Assembly (NCBI GenBank): GCA_028554795.2 | Contig: CM068831.1 | Span: 66,315,982-66,379,981, forward strand | From: Sinohyriopsis cumingii | Lineage: Eukaryota; Mollusca; Bivalvia; Unionida; Unionidae | Length of the DNA stretch: 64,000 nucleotides | Direction: 5' to 3' | In this document: positions 44,696-52,196 of the stretch, piece after piece | Layout of the letters: each line of letters begins with the position of its first letter | How positions within the stretch are numbered: the first letter of the stretch is position 1 | Program-made: the position numbers and the translations under genes | The notes under the pieces: model-generated | Database searches by the model: none | What the model was told of the DNA's origin: nothing | The model's input: only the letters and a program-made list of their open reading frames with translations

Positions 44696-44747
44696 GGATT
44701 TTTTTTTTTTAAATTTTTTTAAAAAAAGGGGTAGGCAATTGAAAAGT

Positions 44748-44793
44748 CATTCTCTTTTCGCAAAATATGGCTGGCCCTGAAAAGGGCCTTTGG
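44748..44793 (-). terminator. Histone-type 3' processing signal 1
   Basis: On the minus strand, 29 nt after the stop of the 44,817-45,206 gene, lies CCAAA-GGCCCT-TTTC-AGGGCC (stem-loop 44,773-44,788). It fits the metazoan histone stem-loop consensus GGYYYUUUYARRRCC with its CCAAA upstream flank. AGCCA follows the stem, then the purine block CGAAAAGAGA (44,751-44,760) 12 nt downstream, as expected of the U7-binding downstream element. There is no AATAAA between stop and stem-loop. Confidence 0.75.
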
Positions 44794-44816
44794 TTTTTCT
44801 TCTTCTTCTTCTGCTT

Positions 44817-45206
44817 CTAATTTCTTCTTTTTCTCAACCAACTTCTTATTTTATCTCCTACACTCTTTCTCTTCTTTTCTTTCTTTTTTTTCTCCTCCTC
44901 TTCCTTCTTCTTCTCTTCCTCCTCTTCTTTCTTCCTCTTCTCATTTTCTTCTTCTTTTTCAATTTTTTCATTCCATTTTCGTATTCTTATCCTTTCCTCT
45001 TCATCCTCCTTCTCCTCCTTTATCTCTTTCATGACACCACTTATTATATCCTTTACTTTTCTTACGTTATTAATTTCCATCTTTACACGATGGGGACTAT
45101 AGGAATAGTGGTCTTCATTCAGTCTTACTAACATCTGCTCCATCATTCCTAAATTGTCTAAAACCTCTTGTAATGTTTGCATTCTGTCCAGTTGGTTGGA
45201 AGCCAT
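44817..45206 (-). CDS. Coiled-coil protein, cassette 1 (histone-type 3' end)
   Basis: 129 residues from ATG at 45,204-45,206. Residues 1-65 form leucine-rich amphipathic helices with few prolines (QTLQEVLDNLGMMEQMLVRL). Residues 66-115 are an almost pure Glu/Lys/Arg helix of coiled-coil type, and the C-terminus is basic (SWLRKRRN). The N-terminal pattern is shared with the genes at 45.5 and 46.4 kb: a leucine-zipper-like helix, then a helix with NVRKVKDII versus NVRMLKITEDLIEEL. Upstream are a TATA-like GTATAAG and two copies of the shared motif. Downstream is the best histone-like stem-loop of the three. No known family; a DNA- or protein-binding role is only a guess. Confidence 0.65.
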   Translation of the reverse strand: MASNQLDRMQTLQEVLDNLGMMEQMLVRLNEDHYSYSPHRVKMEINNVRKVKDIISGVMKEIKEEKEDEEERIRIRKWNEKIEKEEENEKRKKEEEEEKKKEEEEKKKKEKKRKSVGDKIRSWLRKRRN

Positions 45207-45255
45207 CTTCTTTGTAGAATGGTTTGAACGACGAATACTGTGGGTTCTTATACTT

Positions 45256-45355
45256 AAAGCGCGTACGTGAAGGAAAACATCCCCCTAAAACATAAAATTG
45301 ATCTTACTTAGATCATGACCAAACAACGCGCGGACGTGAAGGAAAACATCCTCCT
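45256..45355 (-). promoter_or_regulatory. Cassette-1 upstream region, two copies of the shared motif
   Basis: On the minus strand GGATGTTTTCCTTCACGT-CGCGC occurs twice (45,256-45,286 and 45,328-45,355). Between them is the dyad TGATCT-n5-AGATCA. The proximal copy abuts AAGTATAAGAACC, a TATA-like box about 45 bp before the ATG. Confidence 0.6.
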
Positions 45356-45528
45356 ACTTTCTCATTTCATATAATAAAACCCTAACTATACTCTCCACAT
45401 ACGCTAAGAAACAATAAAGAAACCCATAATCTACTATTCACACAAACTTACGTGAGCAGTTACAAACACAATCACTAACACACAAACACATACACTTGCA
45501 TTATTTAAAAAAGAGTTAGTGTTTATAT

Positions 45529-45942
45529 TCACACTACTCTACCTACACACATTGGCAAATGGATCGTTATTTCTTTTCTAGAGTATTGGGTAGCCCTTAA
45601 AAGGGCTGTTTTTTTAACTCCAGATGCACCTATGTAATGATGGCACCTTCCTGGCCTGGCGCCACACACGCATCTTCTTCCCCAGTCTCCTTTCACCTTT
45701 CTTCTGGGGAGCGCAGAGGGAGGATGATTCGCTTCAACACCCCAATCCTGTGTCTCGGGAATATTGTACGACATCCTCTCTCCTATTTTCTTTTCCTCCT
45801 CTTCCCTCTGTCTTCTCTCCTCCTCTTCCTTCTTTATTCTTTCCTCTTCTACTATAGCCTCCGCGGCCAGTTCATTTAACAGGCGCCTGACATATTCTAG
45901 ATGTATCTGGAGTTCAAGAAGTTTGCTTATTCTGCTATTCAT
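45529..45942 (-). pseudogene. Coiled-coil protein, cassette 2, C-terminus out of frame
   Basis: ATG at 45,940-45,942; a frame-matched TTG lies five codons earlier. Residues 1-30 have the leucine-rich helix of the family (RISKLLELQIHLEYVRRLLNEL), followed by a Glu/Arg/Lys coiled-coil stretch. After about residue 60 the text becomes Pro/Gly/Cys-rich and unlike the paralogues. The frame runs through the downstream stem-loop at 45,592-45,607, whereas the other two genes stop about 28 nt before theirs. A TAG in another frame at about 45,630 lies 22 nt before the stem-loop, so a slip has probably altered the C-terminus. Confidence 0.55.
45570..45612 (-). terminator. Histone-type 3' processing signal 2
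   Basis: Minus strand AGCCCT-TTTA-AGGGCT (45,592-45,607) is followed at once by ACCCA, the terminal pentamer typical of mature histone mRNAs. TAGAAAAGAAATAA follows, with its purine core (45,570-45,579) 12 nt past the stem. UUUA is an accepted histone loop. The outermost pair is A-T where G-C is usual. Confidence 0.65.
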
Positions 45943-46002
45943 TCTTGTGATGATCAATCAACAAGGGTAGCTAGACTGCCCAGCGAGTTTCAATTTATAG
46001 TG

Positions 46003-46083
46003 AAAGCGCGGACGTGAAGGAAAACATCCCCCTAAAAACATAAAATTGATCTTACCTAGATCATGACCAAAGAAACAACGCGC
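46003..46083 (-). promoter_or_regulatory. Cassette-2 upstream motif, dyad and TATA box
   Basis: The shared motif (46,003-46,032; minus strand GGGGATGTTTTCCTTCACGT plus CCGCGCTTT) abuts CACTATAAATTG, a TATA box about 50 bp before the ATG at 45,942. The dyad TGATCT-TACCT-AGATCA lies just upstream (about 46,045-46,065). Confidence 0.6.
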
Positions 46084-46370
46084 GAACCTAAAAGAAACAC
46101 TCACTCACTTTTTTATGCTACCCATTCCTATTCTAAAAATTTTTTATAAATCACTTCAATAAACTATTTACATACGCAAAGCAATCTAACCCCAAATCTA
46201 CACCTCAAACACCAAAAACATTATTTTAATCTACTATCCACACCAACTTACGTGATCACTTACAAACACACAATCCTATACACAATCACATACCCTCACA
46301 TTTTTTAAAAAAAGAGTTAGTGTTTATTTTCACACTACTCTACCTACACACATTGGCAAATTGATGGTTA

Positions 46371-46412
46371 TTTCTTTTCTAGAGTATTGGAGTAGCCCTG
46401 AAAAGGGCTGTT
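46371..46412 (-). terminator. Histone-type 3' processing signal 3
   Basis: Minus strand AGCCCT-TTTC-AGGGCT (46,394-46,409) lies 28 nt after the stop of the 46,438-46,806 gene. It is followed by ACTCCAATACTC and the purine block AGAAAAGAAA (46,371-46,380), 13 nt past the stem. About 180 bp around signals 2 and 3 are nearly identical, so part of the similarity reflects cassette duplication; signal 1 is more diverged yet keeps the same three parts. Confidence 0.65.
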
Positions 46413-46437
46413 TTTTGTTTGCTATGGCAATCGTTTT

Positions 46438-46806
46438 TTAGTTTCTAAGAATGCGATGTCCTCTGAGGATAGACTTTCTGGCAATAGGTCTGCTTCTTCG
46501 GAAAGAGAAGAAGAACTCTTTGGTGTCGATACGGCAATCGACAAAGCCTCTGTCAGGTTCAGGTTGCTGCTGCTGCTGCTGTTGTTGCTGCTGTTGCTGC
46601 TGTTGCTGCTGTCTCTGAAGTCTGTACTTCTCTGTCCATTCTTCTTTTTCCCTGTTCACTTCTTCTCTGAAGAGCTCTTCTATCAGGTCTTCAGTGATTT
46701 TTAACATTCTCACATTCTCTATTTCTTCTGGCTTCGGTATCAGACTGTGTCTGACCCTATGCAAATTCACGTAGGCTTCGTTGAGCTTAGCTAGTTTGGA
46801 GCACAT
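46438..46806 (-). CDS. Coiled-coil/polyglutamine protein, cassette 3
   Basis: The first ATG is at 46,804-46,806; an in-frame TTG eight codons earlier is less likely to be used. The product is 122 residues: a leucine-rich helix (KLAKLNEAYVNLHRVRHSL), a second charged helix (about residues 26-60), then a run of 17 glutamines coded by CAG/CAA, and a basic, Arg-rich C-terminus. It is paralogous to cassettes 1 and 2 in the N-terminal half. The polyglutamine tract replaces the Glu/Lys coiled coil of cassette 1. Upstream is the shared motif with CTTTAAGAACC as a TATA-like box; downstream is histone-type signal 3. Confidence 0.65.
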   Translation of the reverse strand: MCSKLAKLNEAYVNLHRVRHSLIPKPEEIENVRMLKITEDLIEELFREEVNREKEEWTEKYRLQRQQQQQQQQQQQQQQQQPEPDRGFVDCRIDTKEFFFSFRRSRPIARKSILRGHRILRN

Positions 46807-46869
46807 CTTCTTAGAAGGATGAGTCGACAATGGATGGTTAGACTGGAAACAACCCCGGTTCTTAAAGTC

Positions 46870-46899
46870 AAAGCGCGGACGTGAAGGAAAACATCCCCC
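46870..46899 (-). promoter_or_regulatory. Cassette-3 upstream motif
   Basis: Minus strand GGGGGATGTTTTCCTTCACG followed by TCCGCGCTTT, then GACTTTAAGAACCGGGG. It is the same ~30-bp element and spacing as for cassettes 1 and 2, without the dyad. The contained CACGTC resembles a CRE/bZIP half-site; the binding protein is unknown. Confidence 0.6.
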
Positions 46900-47029
46900 A
46901 CACGGTTTTCGAGCCGCAACGTTCAGTGAGTGTCATGAGAGGGATAGTAAGAAATGAAAGAGCATCAATCCAACATTCTTATGGCTAAACAAAAGACAAA
47001 GGCTTTTTTTTTTCCAAAACACAACATTT

Positions 47030-47035
47030 TTTATT
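47030..47035 (-). terminator. Polyadenylation signal after the protease gene
   Basis: AATAAA on the minus strand 112 nt after the protease stop. This gene therefore appears to use an ordinary poly(A) site, unlike the three cassettes just downstream. Confidence 0.5.
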
Positions 47036-47146
47036 CAATAATCACTTAACACTAAACAACAACTCTAACATTTTTAACAATAATCCAACATGATAACATC
47101 AAACAATTTTTTTGAAATCACAAACAATTTTTTCTCAATTTACAGT

Positions 47147-47707
47147 CTACTTTAAACAGGGCTGACAACGTTGTGAATGAAATTGTGATTTCCACTGTTG
47201 GAAATCATTAGGCCATTGATGGACACTACGTTTCCTAGCTTGAGACAAAAGATAAGCATAATGGTCACAAAACCATCGATCTACTTTCACATCGTTTCTA
47301 GCAGAAGAACGAGGATCAAAATGAGTCACTAAATGTTCTAAGGAATAGCCCAGGCTGCGATGATGCAGAAAATACACACAGTACTGTCCACACACCAAGG
47401 AATCTGTGCCTTGTAATTTCACATTATTGAATCGGGTGGTTTGAGCATTTCTTCTCATAAAGTCAATGATATCGTCTTCCAAAGGGGGCAATCCGTACGA
47501 ATCGAAATATTCCACACATCCTTCTTGAGGAAAGTAGACGGCTACCCAGTGGGTTCCTGGGAGATGACTGTCGTCCGTGTTGATCACGTAAGCTTGATGG
47601 TCTTTAGGTTTGCGATGAGGGAGTTCATCTTTAGCACAGACGACAGGATTCCAAGAAGCCGTATACGAACTGTGGTTCAAAAGGTAATAAAGTTCCCAGG
47701 TATCCAT
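47147..47707 (-). CDS. Adenain-like cysteine protease (Polinton PRO), element 2
   Basis: 186 residues, close to the length of adenoviral and Polinton C5 proteases, with all catalytic landmarks: His53 in GTHWVA, Asp69 in EYFDSYG, Gln99 in KLQGTD and nucleophile Cys106 in VCGQYC. The frame is intact from ATG to stop. It would process the pX-like, core and other precursors during virion maturation. It is the last gene of the left capsid block on the minus strand, 24 nt after the stop of the upstream conserved unknown. An AATAAA follows. It is predicted to be functional, although most replication genes of the element are not. Confidence 0.9.
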   Translation of the reverse strand: MDTWELYYLLNHSSYTASWNPVVCAKDELPHRKPKDHQAYVINTDDSHLPGTHWVAVYFPQEGCVEYFDSYGLPPLEDDIIDFMRRNAQTTRFNNVKLQGTDSLVCGQYCVYFLHHRSLGYSLEHLVTHFDPRSSARNDVKVDRWFCDHYAYLLSQARKRSVHQWPNDFQQWKSQFHSQRCQPCLK

Positions 47708-47731
47708 GTTTTGTGTGTGCTTTTTTCTTCT

Positions 47732-48197
47732 TCACATGTAATAATAAGTCGTCAATTCGATCCTGACTTTTTGCTTGAAAATGTCTGACGAATAAACGGT
47801 TATTCGTTCTGTTTCCTCACTTTGATTCAGGAGAGCTTCGATACGATGGATCTCTTGAGTGGTTAATGCTGGACAAGAATGTTCACGCAAGTCTTTATAC
47901 CACTGGTACAACACTCCAAGCATCGTCCAGATACTCGTCCAATTTTTCTTCTTCACTCAACATCAGGCATTTATCGTGTTGAATTTGACTGGGATGATAG
48001 TTTTGACATCCATAGCAATTTTTCTTGATTAATTCCGTCATTTTTTCGACCAAGTGTTTGGCAAAACAGGAGACTAAATGGGCTTCTTGTTCTGGCCATC
48101 TTGACTTCATCATGAACACTTCTTCTTTTTCCACGGTCTCCTCACATTTCATGTCCAAAGTTTCTCCACTAGGTAAAGAGGGATAACAGTCTTCCAT
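47732..48197 (-). pseudogene. Conserved Polinton protein of unknown function, one frameshift
   Basis: ATG at 48,195-48,197. The first 95 residues contain GETLDMKCEET, a W-x10-C segment and the Cys/His cluster C-x2-C-x2-H-x5-H-x2-C (CYGCQNYHPSQIQHDKC), which may bind zinc. I recall closely similar uncharacterised proteins in cnidarian and mollusc Polintons. A slip near 47,910 moves the remaining ~58 residues to the next frame, ending at 47,732. The gene lies between capsid and protease. Role unknown; the Cys/His cluster would suit a nucleic-acid or structural zinc site. Confidence 0.65.
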
Positions 48198-48202
48198 GGC
48201 TT

Positions 48203-49506
48203 CTAGTAATCTAGAATAACTTCTCTCAAACTGTTGATTTCTATGGTATTATCGAATTCTGCATACAGGATGACGTTCACCGTTTCATCAGGGTCTCGGT
48301 CTTTAAACTAAATTTCAACACGAATCTGGCCGGATTTTATAGGGTGGAAATGTCCCTCGTCGCTGCCTTGGTCTGGAGTGAAATCAAAAGCCCAGAAAGC
48401 GTAGCCTCCTGCATAATCCTCGTACGTAATACCGTGACTGGTATTGGTTCCTAACTGTCCGGTGGCTTCGTACAAGGACAAGTACGATCTCAAGTAATTC
48501 TTCTTGGTAAAGTCAGGTTCAAACGGCCGGGTACACAAGGTTTTGCCATCGCGACTGACTTCGATTTTGGACACGCCAAAGTGTTGAAAGTAGAAAGGAA
48601 TTTTTTCGTCAGCTCCGTTGAAGGCTGTATTCTCGACGATACCAACGATCAAACGTTTGGGTAACTGTCCTTGGAACAGATGATCTTCGATCATGGATCG
48701 CTGTCCCTTGGGAATGGTGAAGGTTTTCACTTCCACGCGTCGTATGGGATACTTGGCGGTCGTTCTGTTCAACGTCTTACTGATGTCGTTTCCCACTTTA
48801 GGTAACACTTCCACACGGTGTACGTAGAGTCTGGCTTCTTGGATTTTGGTTTTGTAACCGTCACTATCAGCCAATAAATGGAAAGCGGTACTGCTCCGAT
48901 TCAGTCTCAGGCGGACATCCACCCCGTTCAGCAAATACTTTTCTTGCAACCACATGTCCAAATGCAAACGATCCATCAGTTCTAAACTTGTGTCGACTCC
49001 CGTGATTCTCTTTCTTCGTTCTAGAAATCCATCATTGTTGTCTTTCCAATATTTCAAACTTGGTAGGTACGTCAGCTTCCCATACCACACAGGCATTGAG
49101 ATGAGTGTTCTTGGCATCTATTCCGTACGTCAAGAGATTTTCCAGGTAGGCACGATAAGGGTAAGTATCCATGCTGCTACTAACCAGTTTGTTATTCAAG
49201 TACAAGTCCACTCCACTGAACAAGGAATGCATGAAATTGTTGACGGGAGCTACTGCTTCATCGTCTATAGGACCTCCAGTCTTATCTAGAATTTTGACTT
49301 TCAGGTACAAGTAACTGCTATTCAGATCGATGTAATCTTCGGGCTGTCCTTTGATTTCAAACTCGATGGGAGCGGAATCCGTCAAAGAGGAGACGGGGTG
49401 AAATTCCACCCACTGGGATTCTTGCATCGTCATCATGGTGGGGGGGGGGCATTGCAAACACATCCAGTTCCGTCTTGGAACAAGCGCAAGATTCTCGGTG
49501 CATCAT
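48203..49506 (-). pseudogene. Major capsid protein (double jelly-roll, F54H12.2/PY type), three lesions
   Basis: Hexon-like major capsid protein of animal Polintons. Recognisable text in order: an N-terminal CSKTELDVF segment, SQWVEFHPVSSLTD, DYIDLNSSYLYLKVKI, FMHSLFSGVDLYLNNKLVSS, YPYRAYLENLLTYG, LNGVDVRLRLNR, YEDYAGGYAFWAFDFTPD and the end FDNTIEINSL. These match the family known as 'F54H12.2-like' in animal genomes and assigned as Polinton capsid. Breaks: a slip at the C-run 49,441-49,449, a slip at about 49,040-49,110, and an in-frame TAG at 48,308-48,310. The start is ATG at 49,504-49,506. Full length would be about 430 residues, normal for the family. Confidence 0.85.
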
Positions 49507-49521
49507 TTTTTTGTCTCTTTC

Positions 49522-49938
49522 TCAATAATCGAAAACGTCTAAGTCTCGAACGGTTCTTCTTTTCTTGGCCTTTCTAGCTTGAAGTCTGGTGAAAGGGTGT
49601 TTTCTGCGTCGTCTCTTTCTGCCTTGTCCTTGCTGAATGCCTGACTCTGTAGCGTGCAGGGCATTTATAGGTGTGTCTCGTCGGCCTAAAATGTCTTTGC
49701 CCGTTTGCAGCAAGACATTTATGCCTGCCCTCATGAAAGCTTCTTTAGGGTTTTGTTTGTCGACGATGACATTTTGGAGAAATTCTTTGCCTTGCGTCAG
49801 TGCCGCATCTTTCAAGGCGTGCAATCCGCGTGTCACCATCGGTTTCAACACCGGGGCCACCGAACGAAAGGCCGATTTTAACATATCTCCTAAACCGTGT
49901 CCTCGCTGTCGAGCAACCCCTCGGTACACTGGAGACAT
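49522..49938 (-). CDS. Basic core/minor virion protein
   Basis: 138 residues, intact. The N-terminus is MSPVYRGVARQRGHGLGDML, Gly-rich and possibly a protease site. Amphipathic helices follow (residues 20-60), and the C-terminal 35 residues are very basic (RKRRRRKH, RKAKKRR) ending in LDVFDY. The same layout is found in the core-like gene of element 1 at 3.25-3.69 kb and in other Polintons, always between penton and capsid genes. Likely DNA-condensing or capsid-linking by composition and place; not proven. The start ATG is 4 nt after the penton stop. Confidence 0.7.
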   Translation of the reverse strand: MSPVYRGVARQRGHGLGDMLKSAFRSVAPVLKPMVTRGLHALKDAALTQGKEFLQNVIVDKQNPKEAFMRAGINVLLQTGKDILGRRDTPINALHATESGIQQGQGRKRRRRKHPFTRLQARKAKKRRTVRDLDVFDY

Positions 49939-49941
49939 GAC

Positions 49942-50871
49942 TTACGAATCATGAGAGAACATTTTTCGAAAATGGAGTTTCACCGTGACTTTTCCTTTGG
50001 TGAATGAAATATTTTGTTCCAAATCTCCTTTTATAGTAATGTTGACCGTGTCCAAATACGACTTGCTGACGGGCAAATAGTGAGGATGGACAAATTCGCG
50101 GTGGACGTGGTAAGTGTTTCCACCTTCCTCGTCAGCGTTCGTGGCAGAATCCACTTTGAAAGGAATGACACGCAGTAACGGCACGGAGGTGTGTCCCGCC
50201 ACGTTGTACTCCACCACATCGGAATACACGAACATCAAATTCAGTCCTTGATTCAGTTCTACTGGGGTACGAAATAACTTGGTAAAAGACTCGTTGTCGT
50301 AAACGATGAGTAATTCGTTTTTCTTCATCATGGCCATTCTCATGTTCATGTCTCCACCCAACATGTCAAACAATTCAGGACAAAATAAAATGGACATAAT
50401 TTTACTCCGTTCAAATTTCATCGAGAAGCGACGAGCTGCTTTGTGGTACTCCATGGTGACACTTTTGTTGATATGCTCCAAAGCTTTCAGAAACACGCCA
50501 TTAAACCTGGTGGCTATGGTGCTGACCAAATGTTGACCACTAAAATAATAGCCTGGGGGAATGAACAAGTGATAGGTGGTGTACTTTTGATTTTGTGTAC
50601 GGGTTTTCTTGTCATATTTGACATTGCTATCCATCCACTGTTGCATTTGCTCGTCATGAACTTCCACATCAAAAAAATTTTGATTGGGAAGGACATTGAG
50701 GACTTGGGTCGGGTGAATGATTTCCACTAAAGCCACTTCCCAATGGTCTTCGTGATCTAAGGGGATGCCCTGAGGTAATTTGGCCGTGTAACAGCACAAC
50801 GTGTTGTTGGGAAACACCTCCATGGAACTGTCACTGGGTAAGGTTAAGTAAAATTGGTTTTGGTGACTCAT
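49942..50871 (-). CDS. Minor capsid (penton-like, PX) protein, left copy
   Basis: 309 residues, intact. It has the typical start FYLTLPSDSSMEVFPNNTL and WEVALVEIIHP, a middle MLGGDMNMRMAMM segment, and the conserved LMFVYSDVVEYNVAGHTSVPLLRVIPF block near the C-terminus, all characteristic of the Polinton PX/penton family (single jelly roll expected). It would form the capsid vertices with the major capsid protein. It overlaps the end of the membrane-protein gene by 41 nt. The first 778 nt are repeated in inverted orientation at 63,223-64,000 with a single base difference that I could find. Confidence 0.85.
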   Translation of the reverse strand: MSHQNQFYLTLPSDSSMEVFPNNTLCCYTAKLPQGIPLDHEDHWEVALVEIIHPTQVLNVLPNQNFFDVEVHDEQMQQWMDSNVKYDKKTRTQNQKYTTYHLFIPPGYYFSGQHLVSTIATRFNGVFLKALEHINKSVTMEYHKAARRFSMKFERSKIMSILFCPELFDMLGGDMNMRMAMMKKNELLIVYDNESFTKLFRTPVELNQGLNLMFVYSDVVEYNVAGHTSVPLLRVIPFKVDSATNADEEGGNTYHVHREFVHPHYLPVSKSYLDTVNITIKGDLEQNISFTKGKVTVKLHFRKMFSHDS

Positions 50872-51283
50872 AATTCCAGAGTTCTGTGGCTGTCCGAGGG
50901 GTACTGGACGTCAGAGGCGTGTCTCCGCCCAAAATGGGGTTCTGGTTGTGGTTGGAGTGGTGACTGACACTGGCACTGGACACAAGGTTCCCGTGGTTCC
51001 CGTTCGAGGAGAATTTCAGGGAGGGATTGGGAAGCAGGTAACCGATGCAACTGCTCAATAAAATGGTCCACAATTGTTTGTCTCCTTGTTGCAAACTCAA
51101 ATTGGCAATGGCTGCCCCGATGACACAATACACCACGAAGATTTGGCAGAAAAAGACGATTTGCGTTTTAGGCACACGTTCTCCACACCACACCCACAAG
51201 GGTTGTTTTTGTAAATCTTGCACAGAAGAACTAAGTGAAGAAGGAGTGGTCGACGTAGCTGCGTCTGCTGTGTGAAAGGGCAT
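50831..51283 (-). CDS. Two-helix membrane protein of the Polinton, left copy
   Basis: 150 residues from the ATG at 51,281-51,283; a GTG three codons earlier is not needed. A Ser/Thr-rich N-terminus is followed by KTQIVFFCQIFVVYCVIGAAIANLSL (about residues 42-67), a clear membrane helix. LWTILLSSCIGYLLPNPSLK (about residues 74-93) is a second hydrophobic segment with a strongly conserved feel (LPNP), and a polar tail follows. Similar small proteins sit between integrase and penton in other animal Polintons. Function unknown. A TATA box (51,294-51,303) lies immediately upstream, overlapping the integrase end. Protein identical to the copy at 62,811. Confidence 0.75.
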   Translation of the reverse strand: MPFHTADAATSTTPSSLSSSVQDLQKQPLWVWCGERVPKTQIVFFCQIFVVYCVIGAAIANLSLQQGDKQLWTILLSSCIGYLLPNPSLKFSSNGNHGNLVSSASVSHHSNHNQNPILGGDTPLTSSTPRTATELWNYESPKPILLNLTQ

Positions 51284-51288
51284 GATGG

Positions 51289-51705
51289 TCACTTCTTTTT
51301 ATAGTCGATGACTTGCGAAGCGTCGATCCAAGAATCAAAACTGGGTGGATATCCTTTCCAATGTACTTTGACTTCTTTGACACGTCGTTTGCTCACTTTA
51401 CGGGTTCTGCGTTCGAGAATGCTTTCGATGTCGTACACGTCGTCTTCTTTTTTGGTCACACGTTGTAACTCGGGTAAATAAAACGTTCCTTTGAGCACTT
51501 ATCCATTCATGTCTTCCAATTTATAGACGGCAGGATGACGACCATGCACTCGTCCAGTGACGCGAAACAATTCGGTCGTCCAGTTAGGTAAGTAACCTTT
51601 GTCGAAAGTGCGTTTGGTTTTGCCAATGCGCACCCAATCTCCTACGGCCAACATTCCACTTTTCTTGGGGACAGCCCTCGTCGGGGACGTATAAAACAGG
51701 CGCTC
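51289..51705 (-). pseudogene. Integrase C-terminal fragment (left arm)
   Basis: Encodes only the last ~138 residues of the integrase: VGDWVRIGKTKRTFDKGYLPNW, VYKLEDMNG and the chromodomain-like WKGYPPSFDSWIDASQVIDY tail. The catalytic core is absent because the duplication begins at 51,705. It also has its own TAA at 51,499-51,501 where the right copy has GAA. The upstream frame reads into the zinc-knuckle gene across the junction. Confidence 0.9.
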
Positions 51706-52062
51706 CAAACAGAATCCCTCTCTTCCTCTAAAGAATCTCTCTCTTCTTCTGAATAATTCCTCATTTCTTCTGATTCCTCTTGTTTCTTTTTTGGGCAATC
51801 TGGAGGCCAATGTCCTTTTTCTTTACAACAATAACAGGTATCTTTACTTTTGTCTTTTTTAGCCCCTGTTTTTTTTCTTTTTTGACGGTCTTGACACTCT
51901 GAAGACCAATGCCCTTTCTTCTGACATATATAGCAAGCATCTTGACTTTTATCTCGAAAGGAAGGAGAGTAGTCCGAATTCCGTCGGTTGGTTTGAAGAG
52001 AATTTTCTAATGACCACTCGCAAAGCTCTGACGAAACGATCAATTTGGTTAGTCTCTTCCAT
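51706..52062 (-). pseudogene. Zinc-knuckle (CCHC x2) protein, 3' end cut by the inversion
   Basis: The likely ATG is at 52,060-52,062, opening a frame that slips near 51,960. The second frame holds two retroviral-type knuckles C-x2-C-x4-H-x4-C (CYICQKKGHWSSEC and CYCCKEKGHWPPDC) in a Lys-rich context. An acidic SEEERDSLEEERDS tail runs into the repeat junction at 51,706, so the native C-terminus is lost and replaced by integrase DNA read in another frame. Single-stranded nucleic-acid binding is expected from the knuckles. It is divergent from the polymerase gene, with TATA boxes in the 135-bp gap. Confidence 0.7.
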
Positions 52063-52142
52063 CGTTGTGCTCGGCTTGAGAGTGAAATGAATAGTGAAAG
52101 GACAAGACACACACCCTTTTATATACGCTGGTCTGCCATGAC

Positions 52143-52167
52143 TATAAATTAGTCTATGGTGTATAAA
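52143..52167. promoter_or_regulatory. Promoter region between zinc-knuckle and polymerase genes
   Basis: TATAAATT at 52,143-52,150 and TATAAA at 52,162-52,167 lie between the divergent genes. The second is 30 bp before the polymerase ATG at 52,197. Confidence 0.45.
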
Positions 52168-52196
52168 CTTGAGTCATTTGACGTTTTGCACTCAAG

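Larger units (their letters stand above)
50094..51705 (-). repeat. Left arm of long inverted repeat (at least 1.6 kb)
   Basis: Positions x and y with x + y = 114,094 correspond: 50,094-51,705 is the reverse complement of 62,389-64,000. The inner boundary is sharp at 51,705/51,706, inside the AAACAGGCGCTC string. The outer boundary is beyond the window on the right side, so the arm may be much longer. I count nine differences in the inner ~335 bp and one in the outer ~1,265 bp. Confidence 0.95.

Noticed and set aside
44790-45131. Plus-strand leucine/phenylalanine-rich ORF of 113 codons
   Set aside because: It is the antisense of the Glu/Lys-rich coiled-coil gene; the composition follows from GAA/AAA codons on the other strand.
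44773-45607. Hairpins followed by T-runs on the plus strand as bacterial-type rho-independent terminators
   Set aside because: The sequence is animal, the adjacent genes run on the minus strand, and on that strand the hairpins fit the histone stem-loop with its flanks and purine block better.
44748-46412. A relocated histone gene cluster explaining the stem-loops
   Set aside because: None of the upstream ORFs has a histone fold or histone text; they are coiled-coil proteins sharing their own promoter motif.
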